Below the pieces are notes generated by a model. The model saw nothing but the letters and a program-made list of their open reading frames with translations, was not told the DNA's origin and ran no database searches. This document shows, piece after piece, positions 1 to 8,415 of a DNA stretch of 64,000 nt. The DNA is from Zoogloeaceae bacterium (GTDB lineage: Bacteria > Pseudomonadota > Gammaproteobacteria > Burkholderiales > Rhodocyclaceae). A program made the translations under genes and the position numbers. The stretch lies in NCBI GenBank assembly GCA_024235655.1, contig JACKLY010000002.1, positions 62,001-126,000 of the forward strand, written 5' to 3'. Within the stretch, counting starts at the first letter, position 1. Each line of letters starts with the position of its first letter.

Positions 1-399
1 CGGCATTTTTTCCGGGTGGTACAAATCAAGATCCGGCACCTTGCGGGCCAGCAGTTCCTTTTCAGCGAGGCCGGCGCACGGGTCTGCCGCAGTGAAACGG
101 GCAATATTCAGCGCGGCCTCGACCGTTTCTTTCAATGCGGTCGAGGAAAAATCGGACGTGCTGGCATAGCCCTTCTGCTGACCAAGATAAACCGTGACCC
201 CGACCCCCTTGTCCCGGTTGTACTCGATGGTTTCAACTTCTCCATGCCTGACTGTCACCGACTGCCCGAATCCCTCCGAGACATCGACATCGCAGGCGCT
301 GGCGCCACGTTTGCGGGCGATTTTCAAGGCATCCGAAGCGAGTTCCTGAAGCGCGGAAAAATGATAACTGAAACTGGAATCCTTGGTGGTTCGTGACAT
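1..399 (-). CDS. pmbA: PmbA/TldE metalloprotease-like protein, N-terminal part
   Basis: The minus strand reads MSRTTKDSSFSYHFSALQEL and continues open for 133 codons to the window edge, so the C-terminal two thirds are missing. The N-terminal domain carries stretches typical of PmbA/TldE, such as VRHGEVETIEYNRDKGVGV and GQQKGYASTSDFS. TldD/PmbA proteins form a heterodimeric protease that, in E. coli, degrades CcdA and matures microcin B17. The likely start is the ATG at 399; an in-frame ATG 18 bases further upstream is an alternative. The gene diverges from yjgA, the neighbour it also has in E. coli, which supports the call. Confidence 0.9.
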   Translation of the reverse strand, partial: MSRTTKDSSFSYHFSALQELASDALKIARKRGASACDVDVSEGFGQSVTVRHGEVETIEYNRDKGVGVTVYLGQQKGYASTSDFSSTALKETVEAALNIARFTAADPCAGLAEKELLARKVPDLDLYHPEKMP

Positions 400-479
400 A
401 GGCGCACGCTCTGGCATTCGTAATCGGAGGAAAGCCGATATCATAGCAGCCTGTGCAACCCCGCCCGAACAGACTGATC

Positions 480-1010
480 ATGTCCCCTGAAGACACGCTG
501 GAACCCCTCTCGAAGACCAAAAAGAAACACCAGATGCAGGCCTTGCAGGAACTTGGCGAAGAACTGGCCGACCTGTCGAGCGACTGGCTGAAAAAAATCG
601 ACATTCCTGAATCGCTTCGCGATGCCCTGATCGCTGCGCAACGTATCAGCAGCCACGGCGCAAAGCGCCGTCAGTTGCAATACATCGGCAAACTGATGCG
701 CGACATTGACCCCGAGCCGATTCGCGCATCGCTGGCCACCATTCGTGGCGAATCTGCTGCAGAAGTCGCCCGCATGCATCGACTGGAACGTCTGCGCACG
801 CGCCTGATGGAAGATGAGCAGACGCTTTCCGATATCGCCAATGCCTTTCCCGGCGCCGACCTGCAGCACCTTCGCTCACTGCGTCGTAGCGCGCTGAAGG
901 AGCATGAAGGGCAAAAGCCGCCAAAGAGCTATCGCGCCATTTTCCAGATGCTCAAGGAACTGGAAGCCGGCAAGCAGAACACGCCTGAGAACGAAGATGA
1001 CGAGCATTGA
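480..1010 (+). CDS. yjgA: YjgA/DarP ribosome-associated protein (DUF615)
   Basis: A 176-residue, charged, mostly helical protein of the DUF615/YjgA family. E. coli YjgA (DarP) binds late 50S assembly intermediates and helps 50S maturation. Recognisable stretches are ISSHGAKRRQLQYIGKLMRD in the middle and RSLRRSALKEHEGQKPPKSY near the C-terminus. The ATG at 480 is preferred over an in-frame GTG at 453 because the conserved sequence begins only afterwards. It diverges from pmbA and its end overlaps the start of mog by 14 bases, so the two are probably co-transcribed. An acidic tail (ENEDDEH) closes the protein. Confidence 0.9.
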   Translation: MSPEDTLEPLSKTKKKHQMQALQELGEELADLSSDWLKKIDIPESLRDALIAAQRISSHGAKRRQLQYIGKLMRDIDPEPIRASLATIRGESAAEVARMHRLERLRTRLMEDEQTLSDIANAFPGADLQHLRSLRRSALKEHEGQKPPKSYRAIFQMLKELEAGKQNTPENEDDEH

Positions 1011-1605
1011 AAAAACCACAGCACCCGATACCTTGCTGATCGGGCTGGTGTCGATCAGCGACCGCGCGTCGCAAGGCGTATACGAAGACAAGGGAATTCC
1101 TGCACTGCAGGCTTGGTTTACGCAGGCACTCGCTTCGCCCTGGCAAATGGAAACGCGGCTGATCGCAGATGAACAGACGGTCATCGAGCACACGCTGATC
1201 GATCTCGTTGATCGCGTTGGCTGTCATCTGGTGCTGACCACCGGCGGCACCGGCCCGGCACCGCGTGACGTTACACCGGAAGCCACGCTGGCAGTGGCCG
1301 ACAGGGTGATGCCCGGTTTCGGTGAGCAAATGCGGCAGATCAGCCTGAATTTCGTACCGACGGCGATCCTTTCGCGGCAACTTGGTGTCATCCGCAAGCA
1401 GGCCCTGATCCTCAATCTCCCCGGACAACCGAAATCGATTAAGGAAACCCTGGAAGGGGTCAGGAATGCGGCGGGAGAACAACAGGTACCGGGGATCTTT
1501 GCTGCGGTACCTTACTGCCTTGACTTGATCGGCGGCCCCTATGTCGAGACTCACGAACAGGTGATCAAGGCCTTCCGGCCAAAATCAGCGATTCGCCCTC
1601 AATGA
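997..1605 (+). CDS. mog: Molybdopterin adenylyltransferase (MogA)
   Basis: A 202-residue protein of the MoaB/Mog fold. Mog activates molybdopterin by adenylylation with ATP, before MoeA inserts molybdate to complete the molybdenum cofactor. Signature sequences are LVSISDRASQGVYEDKGIP near the N-terminus and the nucleotide-binding TTGGTGPAPRDVTPEAT at about residue 80. The length fits the E. coli enzyme. The ATG at 997 lies within the end of yjgA. The stop abuts the stop of the convergent PilZ-like gene with no base between them, and no intrinsic terminator is visible there. Confidence 0.92.
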   Translation: MTSIEKTTAPDTLLIGLVSISDRASQGVYEDKGIPALQAWFTQALASPWQMETRLIADEQTVIEHTLIDLVDRVGCHLVLTTGGTGPAPRDVTPEATLAVADRVMPGFGEQMRQISLNFVPTAILSRQLGVIRKQALILNLPGQPKSIKETLEGVRNAAGEQQVPGIFAAVPYCLDLIGGPYVETHEQVIKAFRPKSAIRPQ

Positions 1606-3144
1606 TCAGTTTTCGACCAGTTCGCGGTAGCTCGCAATCTCGAAATCCGACCCGGTTTCCAGCTGCTCGATAGGCGTCAGCAGGAACCGGCGATTATTGC
1701 TGACGTATTCCAGACTCTCTCGCACATCGAATGTTGCTGTCGGCAACACCAGACGAATCTCGCCCGCTGCCCTTTCTTCGGACAAGCGAATACCGGGGAT
1801 GCTCCCGGCGGCCGAAAAGGTACTGGTTCGCGGCTGTAGTTCGACACTGAAAGCCTGACGTGCCAGCGTTTGAATGCCGACATTGGCACGACTCGCACTG
1901 TCCTTGGAAAAGCGTCGAACGACCCCGAGCACCCAGTTTTCGCCGCCATCCGGCTGCATGCTGATCAAGGTACCCACTTTCAGCCAATCGCCATCCAGCC
2001 TGTCGATAGCCGCGCCAAAGCCCCCCTGGCTGACATTCTCGACAATCCAGCTTTCGGCCGAGTGCTCCTTGCCGACACGGGCCACATCCCCGGCAAAAAT
2101 CGTAAAGCAATCGTCAAAACCGTTCAGCACAGCCAGCCTGGTTTTAACATTGTGTCGCGGATGCTCGCGCAAGGGTGGCTGAGCCGCCCAATAGACCGCC
2201 AGGTGACGCAATACCGGCAGCAGCGTTCGTGCATGATACTGACCGCCGAGATCAATATCGGCCGGAATCTCACCCCGCTCGACAATGCGCAGCATCTCCT
2301 CCAGTGCCTGAGGCACTTTCCCCGGGGCAAAAAAGCGCAGTGTCGGTGTCACCACCGAGGGTAATTTGGCCATGCGCATCGGCGGCTTGGGCAAGGCCGC
2401 ATCGACCCAGTAGACCGTGTTGCTGTGAGCCTCCGTCCCAAAATCGAAACCGGATACGAAATGCGCCAGAAGATGGTCGGCCAGTTCGATCTCCAGCGGC
2501 ATCAGGCTTTCCATCGAGGACGCATGGAATACCAGCACCTGAAGGTATTCAGCAGCGACCGTCGTGGTCTTCTGTGTGCCCGGATAGAGTTGCACCGGTT
2601 TCTGCTCCAACTTGGCAGCCTCCGCCAGCAGATAGGCGGTGCCGATGCGCCGCCACAAATCGGGATCAACCGGGCCATAGCGGAACTCAACCCATCGGAC
2701 CTGCTGCCCCAGGGCAGCAATGGCTCGCGCCGCCAAGACAGGGAGCGAGGCCTTGAGCGCTTCGACGCCCTTGTCCTTGCCGCCGGCCTCCTTGTCACCA
2801 AGTTTTGCCAGGCACCGTTCGTAGAGATCCGACAACAGATCCCAATAACCGAAATTGACAGCCCACAACCGTTTCTCTTCGGAACGGGACAGGCGGGGGG
2901 AATGCAGATAGTCACGTGCCAGTTTTCTGAGGTGTGGCTGAACCGCATCATCAAGCTGATGCACCACATCAAACAACAGGTCAGCACGAAAATCCTCGGC
3001 ATTGGCGAGGGACTCCAGCCAGCCAGCCACCTCATCGACAGACTTGAAGGCATTGTCCAGCGGCAACTCGGCGATGACACGCTTGAGTTCCTTGGGATCG
3101 GCCAAGGGATGATCCGGCCGTGACGAAAACAGGTTGAGAATCAT
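1606..3144 (-). CDS. Large cytoplasmic protein with a C-terminal PilZ-like region
   Basis: A 512-residue protein with no signal peptide or membrane segment. The ATG at 3144 is preceded by CAGGAG at good spacing; an earlier in-frame start would lack this. Residues 1-320 are a helical region I do not recognise. At 326-330 there is RxxxR (REHPR) and at 370-375 NxSxxG (NVSQGG), the two motifs by which PilZ domains hold cyclic di-GMP, followed by strands such as WVLGVVRRF. The spacing of about 40 residues is a little wide but tolerable. A c-di-GMP receptor role is therefore inferred. Monocistronic and convergent with mog. Confidence 0.6.
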   Translation of the reverse strand: MILNLFSSRPDHPLADPKELKRVIAELPLDNAFKSVDEVAGWLESLANAEDFRADLLFDVVHQLDDAVQPHLRKLARDYLHSPRLSRSEEKRLWAVNFGYWDLLSDLYERCLAKLGDKEAGGKDKGVEALKASLPVLAARAIAALGQQVRWVEFRYGPVDPDLWRRIGTAYLLAEAAKLEQKPVQLYPGTQKTTTVAAEYLQVLVFHASSMESLMPLEIELADHLLAHFVSGFDFGTEAHSNTVYWVDAALPKPPMRMAKLPSVVTPTLRFFAPGKVPQALEEMLRIVERGEIPADIDLGGQYHARTLLPVLRHLAVYWAAQPPLREHPRHNVKTRLAVLNGFDDCFTIFAGDVARVGKEHSAESWIVENVSQGGFGAAIDRLDGDWLKVGTLISMQPDGGENWVLGVVRRFSKDSASRANVGIQTLARQAFSVELQPRTSTFSAAGSIPGIRLSEERAAGEIRLVLPTATFDVRESLEYVSNNRRFLLTPIEQLETGSDFEIASYRELVEN

Positions 3145-3339
3145 GTCAACAACTCCTGCGTCAGCACCCACCGAAGGCGCACTATTGTAGTTAACCGCTT
3201 GACGGACAATAAGGCAGTCTAATCAGTAGGCGCCATGACAATCAAGTCATATGCCCGTGATGACCCATGACAAACGGCAGCATTTGGCTGCCCATGAAAG
3301 TCATTTAGAATACCGCTTCACATCACAAACAGGTTTTCC

Positions 3340-4134
3340 ATGCAGCAATATCTTGACCTGATGCGCCACGTGCTTGAGCACGGCAACGAGAAATCGGATC
3401 GTACCGGCACGGGTACCCGTTCGGTTTTTGGCTGGCAGATGCGCTTCAACCTGGAAGAAGGCTTCCCGGTACTGAGCACAAAAAAGCTTCACTTGCGTTC
3501 GATCATTCATGAACTGCTCTGGTTCCTGCAGGGCGACACCAATATCCGTTATCTGCAGGAAAATGGCGTACGCATCTGGGATGAGTGGGCCGACGAAAAC
3601 GGCGACCTCGGGCCGGTCTATGGCCATCAGTGGCGCCACTGGAAAACGGCGGACGGCCGCGAAGTCGATCAGATCGCCCAACTGGTCGACGGCCTCAGGA
3701 ACAACCCGGATTCCCGTCGGCACATTGTCTGTGCCTGGAACCCCGGTGATGTAGACCACATGGCCTTGCCGCCCTGCCATGCCCTGTTCCAGTTCTATGT
3801 CGCCGATGGCCGGCTTTCGTGCCAGCTCTATCAGCGCAGTGCCGACATTTTCCTCGGCGTCCCCTTCAACATCGCCTCCTATGCCCTGCTCACCCTGATG
3901 CTGGCACAGGTTTGCAATCTCAGGCCGGGTGATTTCGTGCACACCCTTGGCGACGCCCATCTTTACAGCAACCACCTCGAGCAGGCACGACTGCAACTTG
4001 GACGTGACATCCGGCCGATGCCAAGAATGTGCCTCAACCCTGAGGTCAAGGATCTGTTTGCATTCCGATTCGAGGATTTCACGCTCGAAGGCTACGATCC
4101 ACATCCGCACATACCCGCCCCCGTTGCCGTCTGA
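3340..4134 (+). CDS. thyA: Thymidylate synthase
   Basis: A 264-residue ThyA, the same length as the E. coli enzyme. It methylates dUMP to dTMP using methylene-tetrahydrofolate, which is oxidised to dihydrofolate. The sequence shows the N-terminal RTGTGTRSVFG folate/phosphate-binding loop, the catalytic cysteine in PPCHALFQFYV, and the dUMP-binding QRSADIFLGVPFNIASYA. It heads a tight run with pgi (3-base gap) and folA. FolA regenerates the tetrahydrofolate consumed here, so finding both in one transcript makes metabolic sense. Confidence 0.97.
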   Translation: MQQYLDLMRHVLEHGNEKSDRTGTGTRSVFGWQMRFNLEEGFPVLSTKKLHLRSIIHELLWFLQGDTNIRYLQENGVRIWDEWADENGDLGPVYGHQWRHWKTADGREVDQIAQLVDGLRNNPDSRRHIVCAWNPGDVDHMALPPCHALFQFYVADGRLSCQLYQRSADIFLGVPFNIASYALLTLMLAQVCNLRPGDFVHTLGDAHLYSNHLEQARLQLGRDIRPMPRMCLNPEVKDLFAFRFEDFTLEGYDPHPHIPAPVAV

Positions 4135-4137
4135 GCG

Positions 4138-5733
4138 ATGACCGACCCTACCCGGACACCTGCCTGGCAGGCGCTTTCAGCGCACGCTGACACCCTGCGC
4201 ACCGCCCACTTGCGCGAGCTGTTCGCTGCAGACAGTGAGCGCTTCCAGCATCTGTCACTGGAAGTCGACAACCTGTTATTCGATTTTTCGAAACAGCGAC
4301 TGAACAGCCAAACCATCAGCCTGCTGGCCGAACTGGCACGTAGCCGTGGCGTCCGCGACTGGTTCCAGCGCATGATCTCCGGCGAGAAAGTCAATGCCAG
4401 CGAGCAACGCGCCGCACTGCACATGGCATTACGCAGCAACCGAACCGACCCGCTGTTTGTAGACGGAAAGGATGTGATGCCCGGCATCCGCCTGAACCGG
4501 CAACGGATGCGGGATTTCTGCGAGGCCGTGCGCAGCGAACGACTCCGCGGTTATTCAGGCGAGCCCATCCGGGCCATCGTCAACATCGGCATCGGCGGTT
4601 CGGACCTCGGGCCGCGCATGGCAACCTCGGCCCTGCAGGCCTACGCACATCCTTCGCTGAAGATTTTCTATGTCTCCAACCTGGATGCGGCCGATCTCGC
4701 CCCCAGGCTGGCAGAACTGGACCCGCGCACGACACTGTTCATCATCACCAGCAAGACATTTACCACCCTGGAAAGCATCACCAATGCCGGCACCGCACGC
4801 AACTGGCTGCTTGCCGCTGCAGGCGACGCGGCTGACGCCGCCATGGCACAACAGTTCGTTGCGGTGACTGCCAATGCCGGAGCCGCCCTGAATTTTGGCG
4901 TATCGGCCAACCGCATTTTCGAGTTTTGCGACTGGGTGGGCGGCCGATTCTCGCTCTGGTCGGCGGTCGGTTTGCCGCTGGCCCTGGCCATCGGCATGGA
5001 TGCTTTCGAGGAACTGCTCTCGGGTGCGGAAGCCATGGATCAGCACGTACTGACCGCACCGGAGGAAAAAAACCTGCCGCTGCTGATGGCACTGATCGGG
5101 ATCTGGAACATCAACTTCCTCCGCGCCTGGAACCTCTCGATCTCGCCCTACAGCCAGTCCCTGCACTACCTGCCGGATTATCTCCAGCAACTGGACATGG
5201 AATCCAACGGCAAGTCGCGGCAACCCGATGGCACGCCCGTTGGCGTGCACACCGCACCCGTTCTCTGGGGCGGCGCCGGCAGCAATACGCAACACGCCTA
5301 CTTCCAACTGTTGCATCAGGGTGGCTGGCTGATCCCCAGCGATTTCATCGCCTTCGCCGAAAGTGATTTCCCATTGCCTGGCCATCACGACAAGCTGCTC
5401 GCCAACTGCCTGGCACAGGCCGAGGCCCTTGCGTTTGGCAATGATCAGGATGATCCGCTGCGTGCCTGTGCCGGCAACCAACCCTCATCGATGCTGTTGT
5501 TTAGACGGCTGACACCTTTTGCACTCGGGCAATTGCTGGCGGCTTACGAGCACAAAATCTGTGCCCAGGCAGCGATCTGGGGCATCAACCCCTTCGATCA
5601 ATGGGGTGTTGAACTCGGCAAGAAACTGGCTGTGCGCCTGCTGCCTGCACTCGAATCAGGAGTTGATGAAACGGTCGACAGTTCGACACGGGGGTTGATT
5701 CACTGGCTGAAAAAAAGGAGCCCTGCACCATGA
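4138..5733 (+). CDS. pgi: Glucose-6-phosphate isomerase
   Basis: A 531-residue isomerase interconverting glucose-6-phosphate and fructose-6-phosphate in glycolysis/gluconeogenesis. Diagnostic motifs are NIGIGGSDLGPRM, the sugar-phosphate loop SKTFTTLESITNAGTARNWL, GGRFSLWSAVGLPLAL, LQQLDMESNGKS (catalytic Glu region), GGAGSNTQHAYFQLLHQG (catalytic His) and NPFDQWGVELGKKLA. It starts 3 bases after thyA and its TGA overlaps the ATG of folA, so it is sandwiched in a three-gene operon with folate genes. The functional reason for that placement is not obvious. Confidence 0.97.
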   Translation: MTDPTRTPAWQALSAHADTLRTAHLRELFAADSERFQHLSLEVDNLLFDFSKQRLNSQTISLLAELARSRGVRDWFQRMISGEKVNASEQRAALHMALRSNRTDPLFVDGKDVMPGIRLNRQRMRDFCEAVRSERLRGYSGEPIRAIVNIGIGGSDLGPRMATSALQAYAHPSLKIFYVSNLDAADLAPRLAELDPRTTLFIITSKTFTTLESITNAGTARNWLLAAAGDAADAAMAQQFVAVTANAGAALNFGVSANRIFEFCDWVGGRFSLWSAVGLPLALAIGMDAFEELLSGAEAMDQHVLTAPEEKNLPLLMALIGIWNINFLRAWNLSISPYSQSLHYLPDYLQQLDMESNGKSRQPDGTPVGVHTAPVLWGGAGSNTQHAYFQLLHQGGWLIPSDFIAFAESDFPLPGHHDKLLANCLAQAEALAFGNDQDDPLRACAGNQPSSMLLFRRLTPFALGQLLAAYEHKICAQAAIWGINPFDQWGVELGKKLAVRLLPALESGVDETVDSSTRGLIHWLKKRSPAP

Positions 5734-6224
5734 GCACACTCTCGTTGATTGCCGCCATGGCCGAGCACCGGGTCATCGGCAGGCACAACACCCTGCCCTG
5801 GCATTTACCCGAAGACCTGAAGCACTTCAAGGCGACTACCCTCGGCAAGCCGGTGATCATGGGCAGAAAAACCTGGGAATCGCTGGGGCGCCCGCTGCCG
5901 GGAAGACGTAATATCGTCATCAGCCGCAATGCCGGATATCGGCTCGACGGCGGGGAGCTGTTTCCGTCGCTTGAATCCGCGCTGGCCAGCACGGGCAACA
6001 ATGAGGAAGTCTTTGTCATTGGCGGTGCGGAGCTATACCGGCTTGCCCTGCCGCTCGCCGACCACGTTCATTTGACCGAAATCTCGGGCACCTACCCCGG
6101 CGACGCTTACTTCCCGGAACTGCCTGCAGGCGAATGGCAGGAGGAATCGCGCATCCCGCAAACAAGCAGCCAGGGCATCGCCTACGCACTGGTGCGCTAC
6201 CGACGCATTGCACCTGCCAACTAG
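5730..6224 (+). CDS. folA: Dihydrofolate reductase
   Basis: A 164-residue DHFR reducing dihydrofolate with NADPH. Characteristic sequence: AAMAEHRVIGRHNTLPWHLPEDL at the N-terminus with the W and acidic E/D of the active site, PVIMGRKTWESLGRPLPGR for NADPH binding, and VIGGAELYR. It overlaps the pgi stop by four bases (ATGA), which suggests translational coupling. Its end overlaps the end of a convergent gene by four bases. Together with thyA it completes the dTMP/tetrahydrofolate cycle. Confidence 0.96.
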   Translation: MSTLSLIAAMAEHRVIGRHNTLPWHLPEDLKHFKATTLGKPVIMGRKTWESLGRPLPGRRNIVISRNAGYRLDGGELFPSLESALASTGNNEEVFVIGGAELYRLALPLADHVHLTEISGTYPGDAYFPELPAGEWQEESRIPQTSSQGIAYALVRYRRIAPAN

Positions 6225-6880
6225 GGCTTTTTACGCCCCTCAAGCCGGCTGAATTCTTCAAGGCAGCCAGCCAGTGCCTTGCCGTAGTCTCCCGGAGCTT
6301 TACCGCTAAGTGCACAAGCACCCGAGGCACTTGGCACGGCAGCACTCGCTGCGACAGCACCCGACTCGGCCGGTTTCTCCTCCGTGCTGTCCACCGGCGC
6401 CTTGCTGTTTTCCCGGGGGGCCTTGGCAGCGCCTGCCGGCATAGCCTCTGGTGCCGGATCTGGCCTCCTTGCCGGCACCTTGCCTGCCTCCGCTTCAGCA
6501 GGTCTGAGTCTTGGCGACTCGACTTCGGGTAGCCCCTGAGGCGGAGCTACAGGAGGCAGCGCGCTGCCAGACATCACGGCCTCATGCGCTTTCCTGGCCT
6601 CCTGCCCAAGCTGTTCGGCCTCGACTCTCATTTTGGCATTCTGCTCGGCCTGAAGCGCTTCCTCGGCGGCGGCTTTTTTCTTTGCCTGAACGGCAGCCTG
6701 CTTGCTCTTGCTGTGCGACACAAAGGCGGCCACGCCACCGACCAGCAAACCGATGACGGCGATGGCAGCAACAATGATGATTACCATTTTCCGGGACAGG
6801 GTCGGCAGGGAAAACTTTCTCGCAGCAGGCGCTGCCTCTGCCCCATCTGCGGATGCGCTGTCGCTCTTAAGTTCTTCCAT
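6221..6880 (-). CDS. TolA-like single-pass membrane protein, function unknown
   Basis: A 219-residue protein, not matched to a named family. It has a cytoplasmic head of about 30 residues, one membrane helix (VIIIVAAIAVIGLLVGGVAAFV), then an Ala/Lys/Glu-rich helix (roughly residues 55-110) that should form a coiled coil, then a Pro/Ala-rich linker. It ends in a short conserved-looking segment (CALSGKAPGDYGKALAGCLEE) with two cysteines that could form a periplasmic disulfide. The ATG at 6880 has GAGGAG upstream. The architecture resembles TolA or SPOR-type envelope-spanning proteins, but no TolA or SPOR domain is recognisable. Single gene, convergent with folA. Confidence 0.6.
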   Translation of the reverse strand: MEELKSDSASADGAEAAPAARKFSLPTLSRKMVIIIVAAIAVIGLLVGGVAAFVSHSKSKQAAVQAKKKAAAEEALQAEQNAKMRVEAEQLGQEARKAHEAVMSGSALPPVAPPQGLPEVESPRLRPAEAEAGKVPARRPDPAPEAMPAGAAKAPRENSKAPVDSTEEKPAESGAVAASAAVPSASGACALSGKAPGDYGKALAGCLEEFSRLEGRKKP

Positions 6881-7043
6881 GAAACTCCTCGTGCAGCACT
6901 TTGTTCGATATGGGAATGATAACGGCAGAACGGGGCAATTCTGGACAATGGAAGCAACTCAGCGGTGCAGAAATGGCGCCGAATCTGGCATGCAGGGTTT
7001 GGCCGGCAGATCGGACTGACTATTTATTAGGCAGTGTTTGCGG

Positions 7044-7049
7044 TACAAT
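7044..7049 (+). promoter_or_regulatory. Possible -10 box for dusB-fis
   Basis: TACAAT lies 37 bases before the dusB start within an AT-rich dip. No convincing -35 element is seen at the usual distance, so this is a weak call; the promoter of the dusB-fis operon is expected here because the upstream gene is divergent. Confidence 0.35.
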
Positions 7050-7085
7050 CCGCCCCTTCCCCTGACTGCCACGCCTGCCTGACAG

Positions 7086-8129
7086 ATGAAATTCTGCGGT
7101 TTCACGCTTCGCAATAATCTGTTCGTTGCCCCCATGGCGGGAGTAACCGACCGCCCTTTCCGGCAACTGTGCAAGAAACTGGGCGCAGGGCTGGCCGTAT
7201 CGGAAATGGTCACATCCAACTCCCTGCTCTACGGTAGTGCAAAAACCATCCGCCGCGCCAACCACGCCGGCGAAGTCGAGCCGATCTCGGTGCAGATCGC
7301 CGGTGCCGACCCGAAGATGATGGCAGAGGCCGCCCGTCACAACGTCGACCGCGGCGCCCAGATCATTGACATCAACATGGGCTGCCCGGCAAAGAAAGTC
7401 TGCAATGTCATGGCCGGATCCGCACTCTTGCGCGACGAACCGCTGGTCAGGCAGATTCTCGATGCCGTGGTTCAGGCAGTTCCGGAAACCCCGGTCACGC
7501 TGAAAATACGCACTGGTTGGGACATGCACAACCGGAACGCGCTCAGCATCCTGAAAGTCGCCGAAGCAGCCGGCATCCGCGCACTGGCCATCCACGGCCG
7601 TACGCGTTGCCAGCAATATACGGGGCAGGCCGAGTACGACACCATTCGTGCCGTCAAGGCCGAAGCCCGTATCCCGATCATTGCCAACGGCGATATCGGC
7701 ACGCCGGAAAAAGCCAAAGCCGTGCTCGATCAGTCAGGCGCCGATGCCGTCATGATCGGTCGCGCAGCACAGGGGCGGCCATGGCTTTTCCGCGAAATCG
7801 AGCATTACCTGAAAACCGGCGAGCATCTGCCGCCTGCCCGCGTTCTTGAAATCCACGAGATCCTGATCGCGCACCTGGACGACCTGTACAGTTTTTACGG
7901 AATTGAAACCGGTGTACGCGTCGCCCGGAAACATATTGCCTGGTACACCAAGGGGCTGGTCGGATCAGCTGCTTTCCGCCATGCAATGAATCAGTTGCCC
8001 ACACTGGAACTGCAGCAACAGGCCGTCAACGATTTCTTTTATGGACTGGCCGAACAAAACGAGCACCTCAGCTACGTAGATGGCACCACGTGCTCGGAAA
8101 ACAGTAACCACGGCGCACTTGCAGCCTGA
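7086..8129 (+). CDS. dusB: tRNA-dihydrouridine synthase B
   Basis: A 347-residue flavoprotein that reduces specific uridines in the tRNA D-loop with NADPH. The FMN-barrel motifs are present: PMAGVTDRPFRQLCKKLG at the start, MGCPAKKVCNV with the catalytic cysteine, KIRTGWDMHN, AIHGRTRCQQYTGQAEYD, and IGRAAQGRPWLFREI. It is slightly longer than E. coli DusB (321 residues) because of a C-terminal tail. fis follows 34 bases downstream, the same dusB-fis pairing as in E. coli, which decides for DusB rather than DusA or DusC. Confidence 0.95.
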   Translation: MKFCGFTLRNNLFVAPMAGVTDRPFRQLCKKLGAGLAVSEMVTSNSLLYGSAKTIRRANHAGEVEPISVQIAGADPKMMAEAARHNVDRGAQIIDINMGCPAKKVCNVMAGSALLRDEPLVRQILDAVVQAVPETPVTLKIRTGWDMHNRNALSILKVAEAAGIRALAIHGRTRCQQYTGQAEYDTIRAVKAEARIPIIANGDIGTPEKAKAVLDQSGADAVMIGRAAQGRPWLFREIEHYLKTGEHLPPARVLEIHEILIAHLDDLYSFYGIETGVRVARKHIAWYTKGLVGSAAFRHAMNQLPTLELQQQAVNDFFYGLAEQNEHLSYVDGTTCSENSNHGALAA

Positions 8130-8163
8130 GCTGCGCCGCAACACACCAAAGGGGAAGGCCACC

Positions 8164-8400
8164 ATGGCCCGTCAAAACGATATATCGGCGTGCGTCACCG
8201 GCGCACTGGAAAAGTATTTTCGCGATCTGGATGGCGAGACGCCTTGCGCCATCTATGACATGGTACTGAAGAATGTCGAAAAACCGATGCTGGAAGTCGT
8301 GCTGCGCCAGGCCGAAGGCAACCAGACGCAGGCTGCGGAAATGCTGGGCATCAACCGCAACACCCTGCGCAAGAAACTCACCGAATACAACCTTCTCTAA
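8164..8400 (+). CDS. fis: Fis-family DNA-binding protein
   Basis: A 78-residue nucleoid-associated protein. The C-terminal helix-turn-helix QAEGNQTQAAEMLGINRNTL plus RKKLTEYNLL is the Fis signature. The protein lacks the longer N-terminal arm of E. coli Fis (98 residues), the short form usual in betaproteobacteria. The ATG at 8164 is chosen because it is preceded by GGGGAAGG at good spacing; an earlier in-frame start would lie inside dusB. Co-transcription with dusB is expected, and purH follows after 15 bases, so readthrough into the purine genes is possible. Confidence 0.95.
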   Translation: MARQNDISACVTGALEKYFRDLDGETPCAIYDMVLKNVEKPMLEVVLRQAEGNQTQAAEMLGINRNTLRKKLTEYNLL

Positions 8401-8415
8401 TCCCAGAAACCTGAC

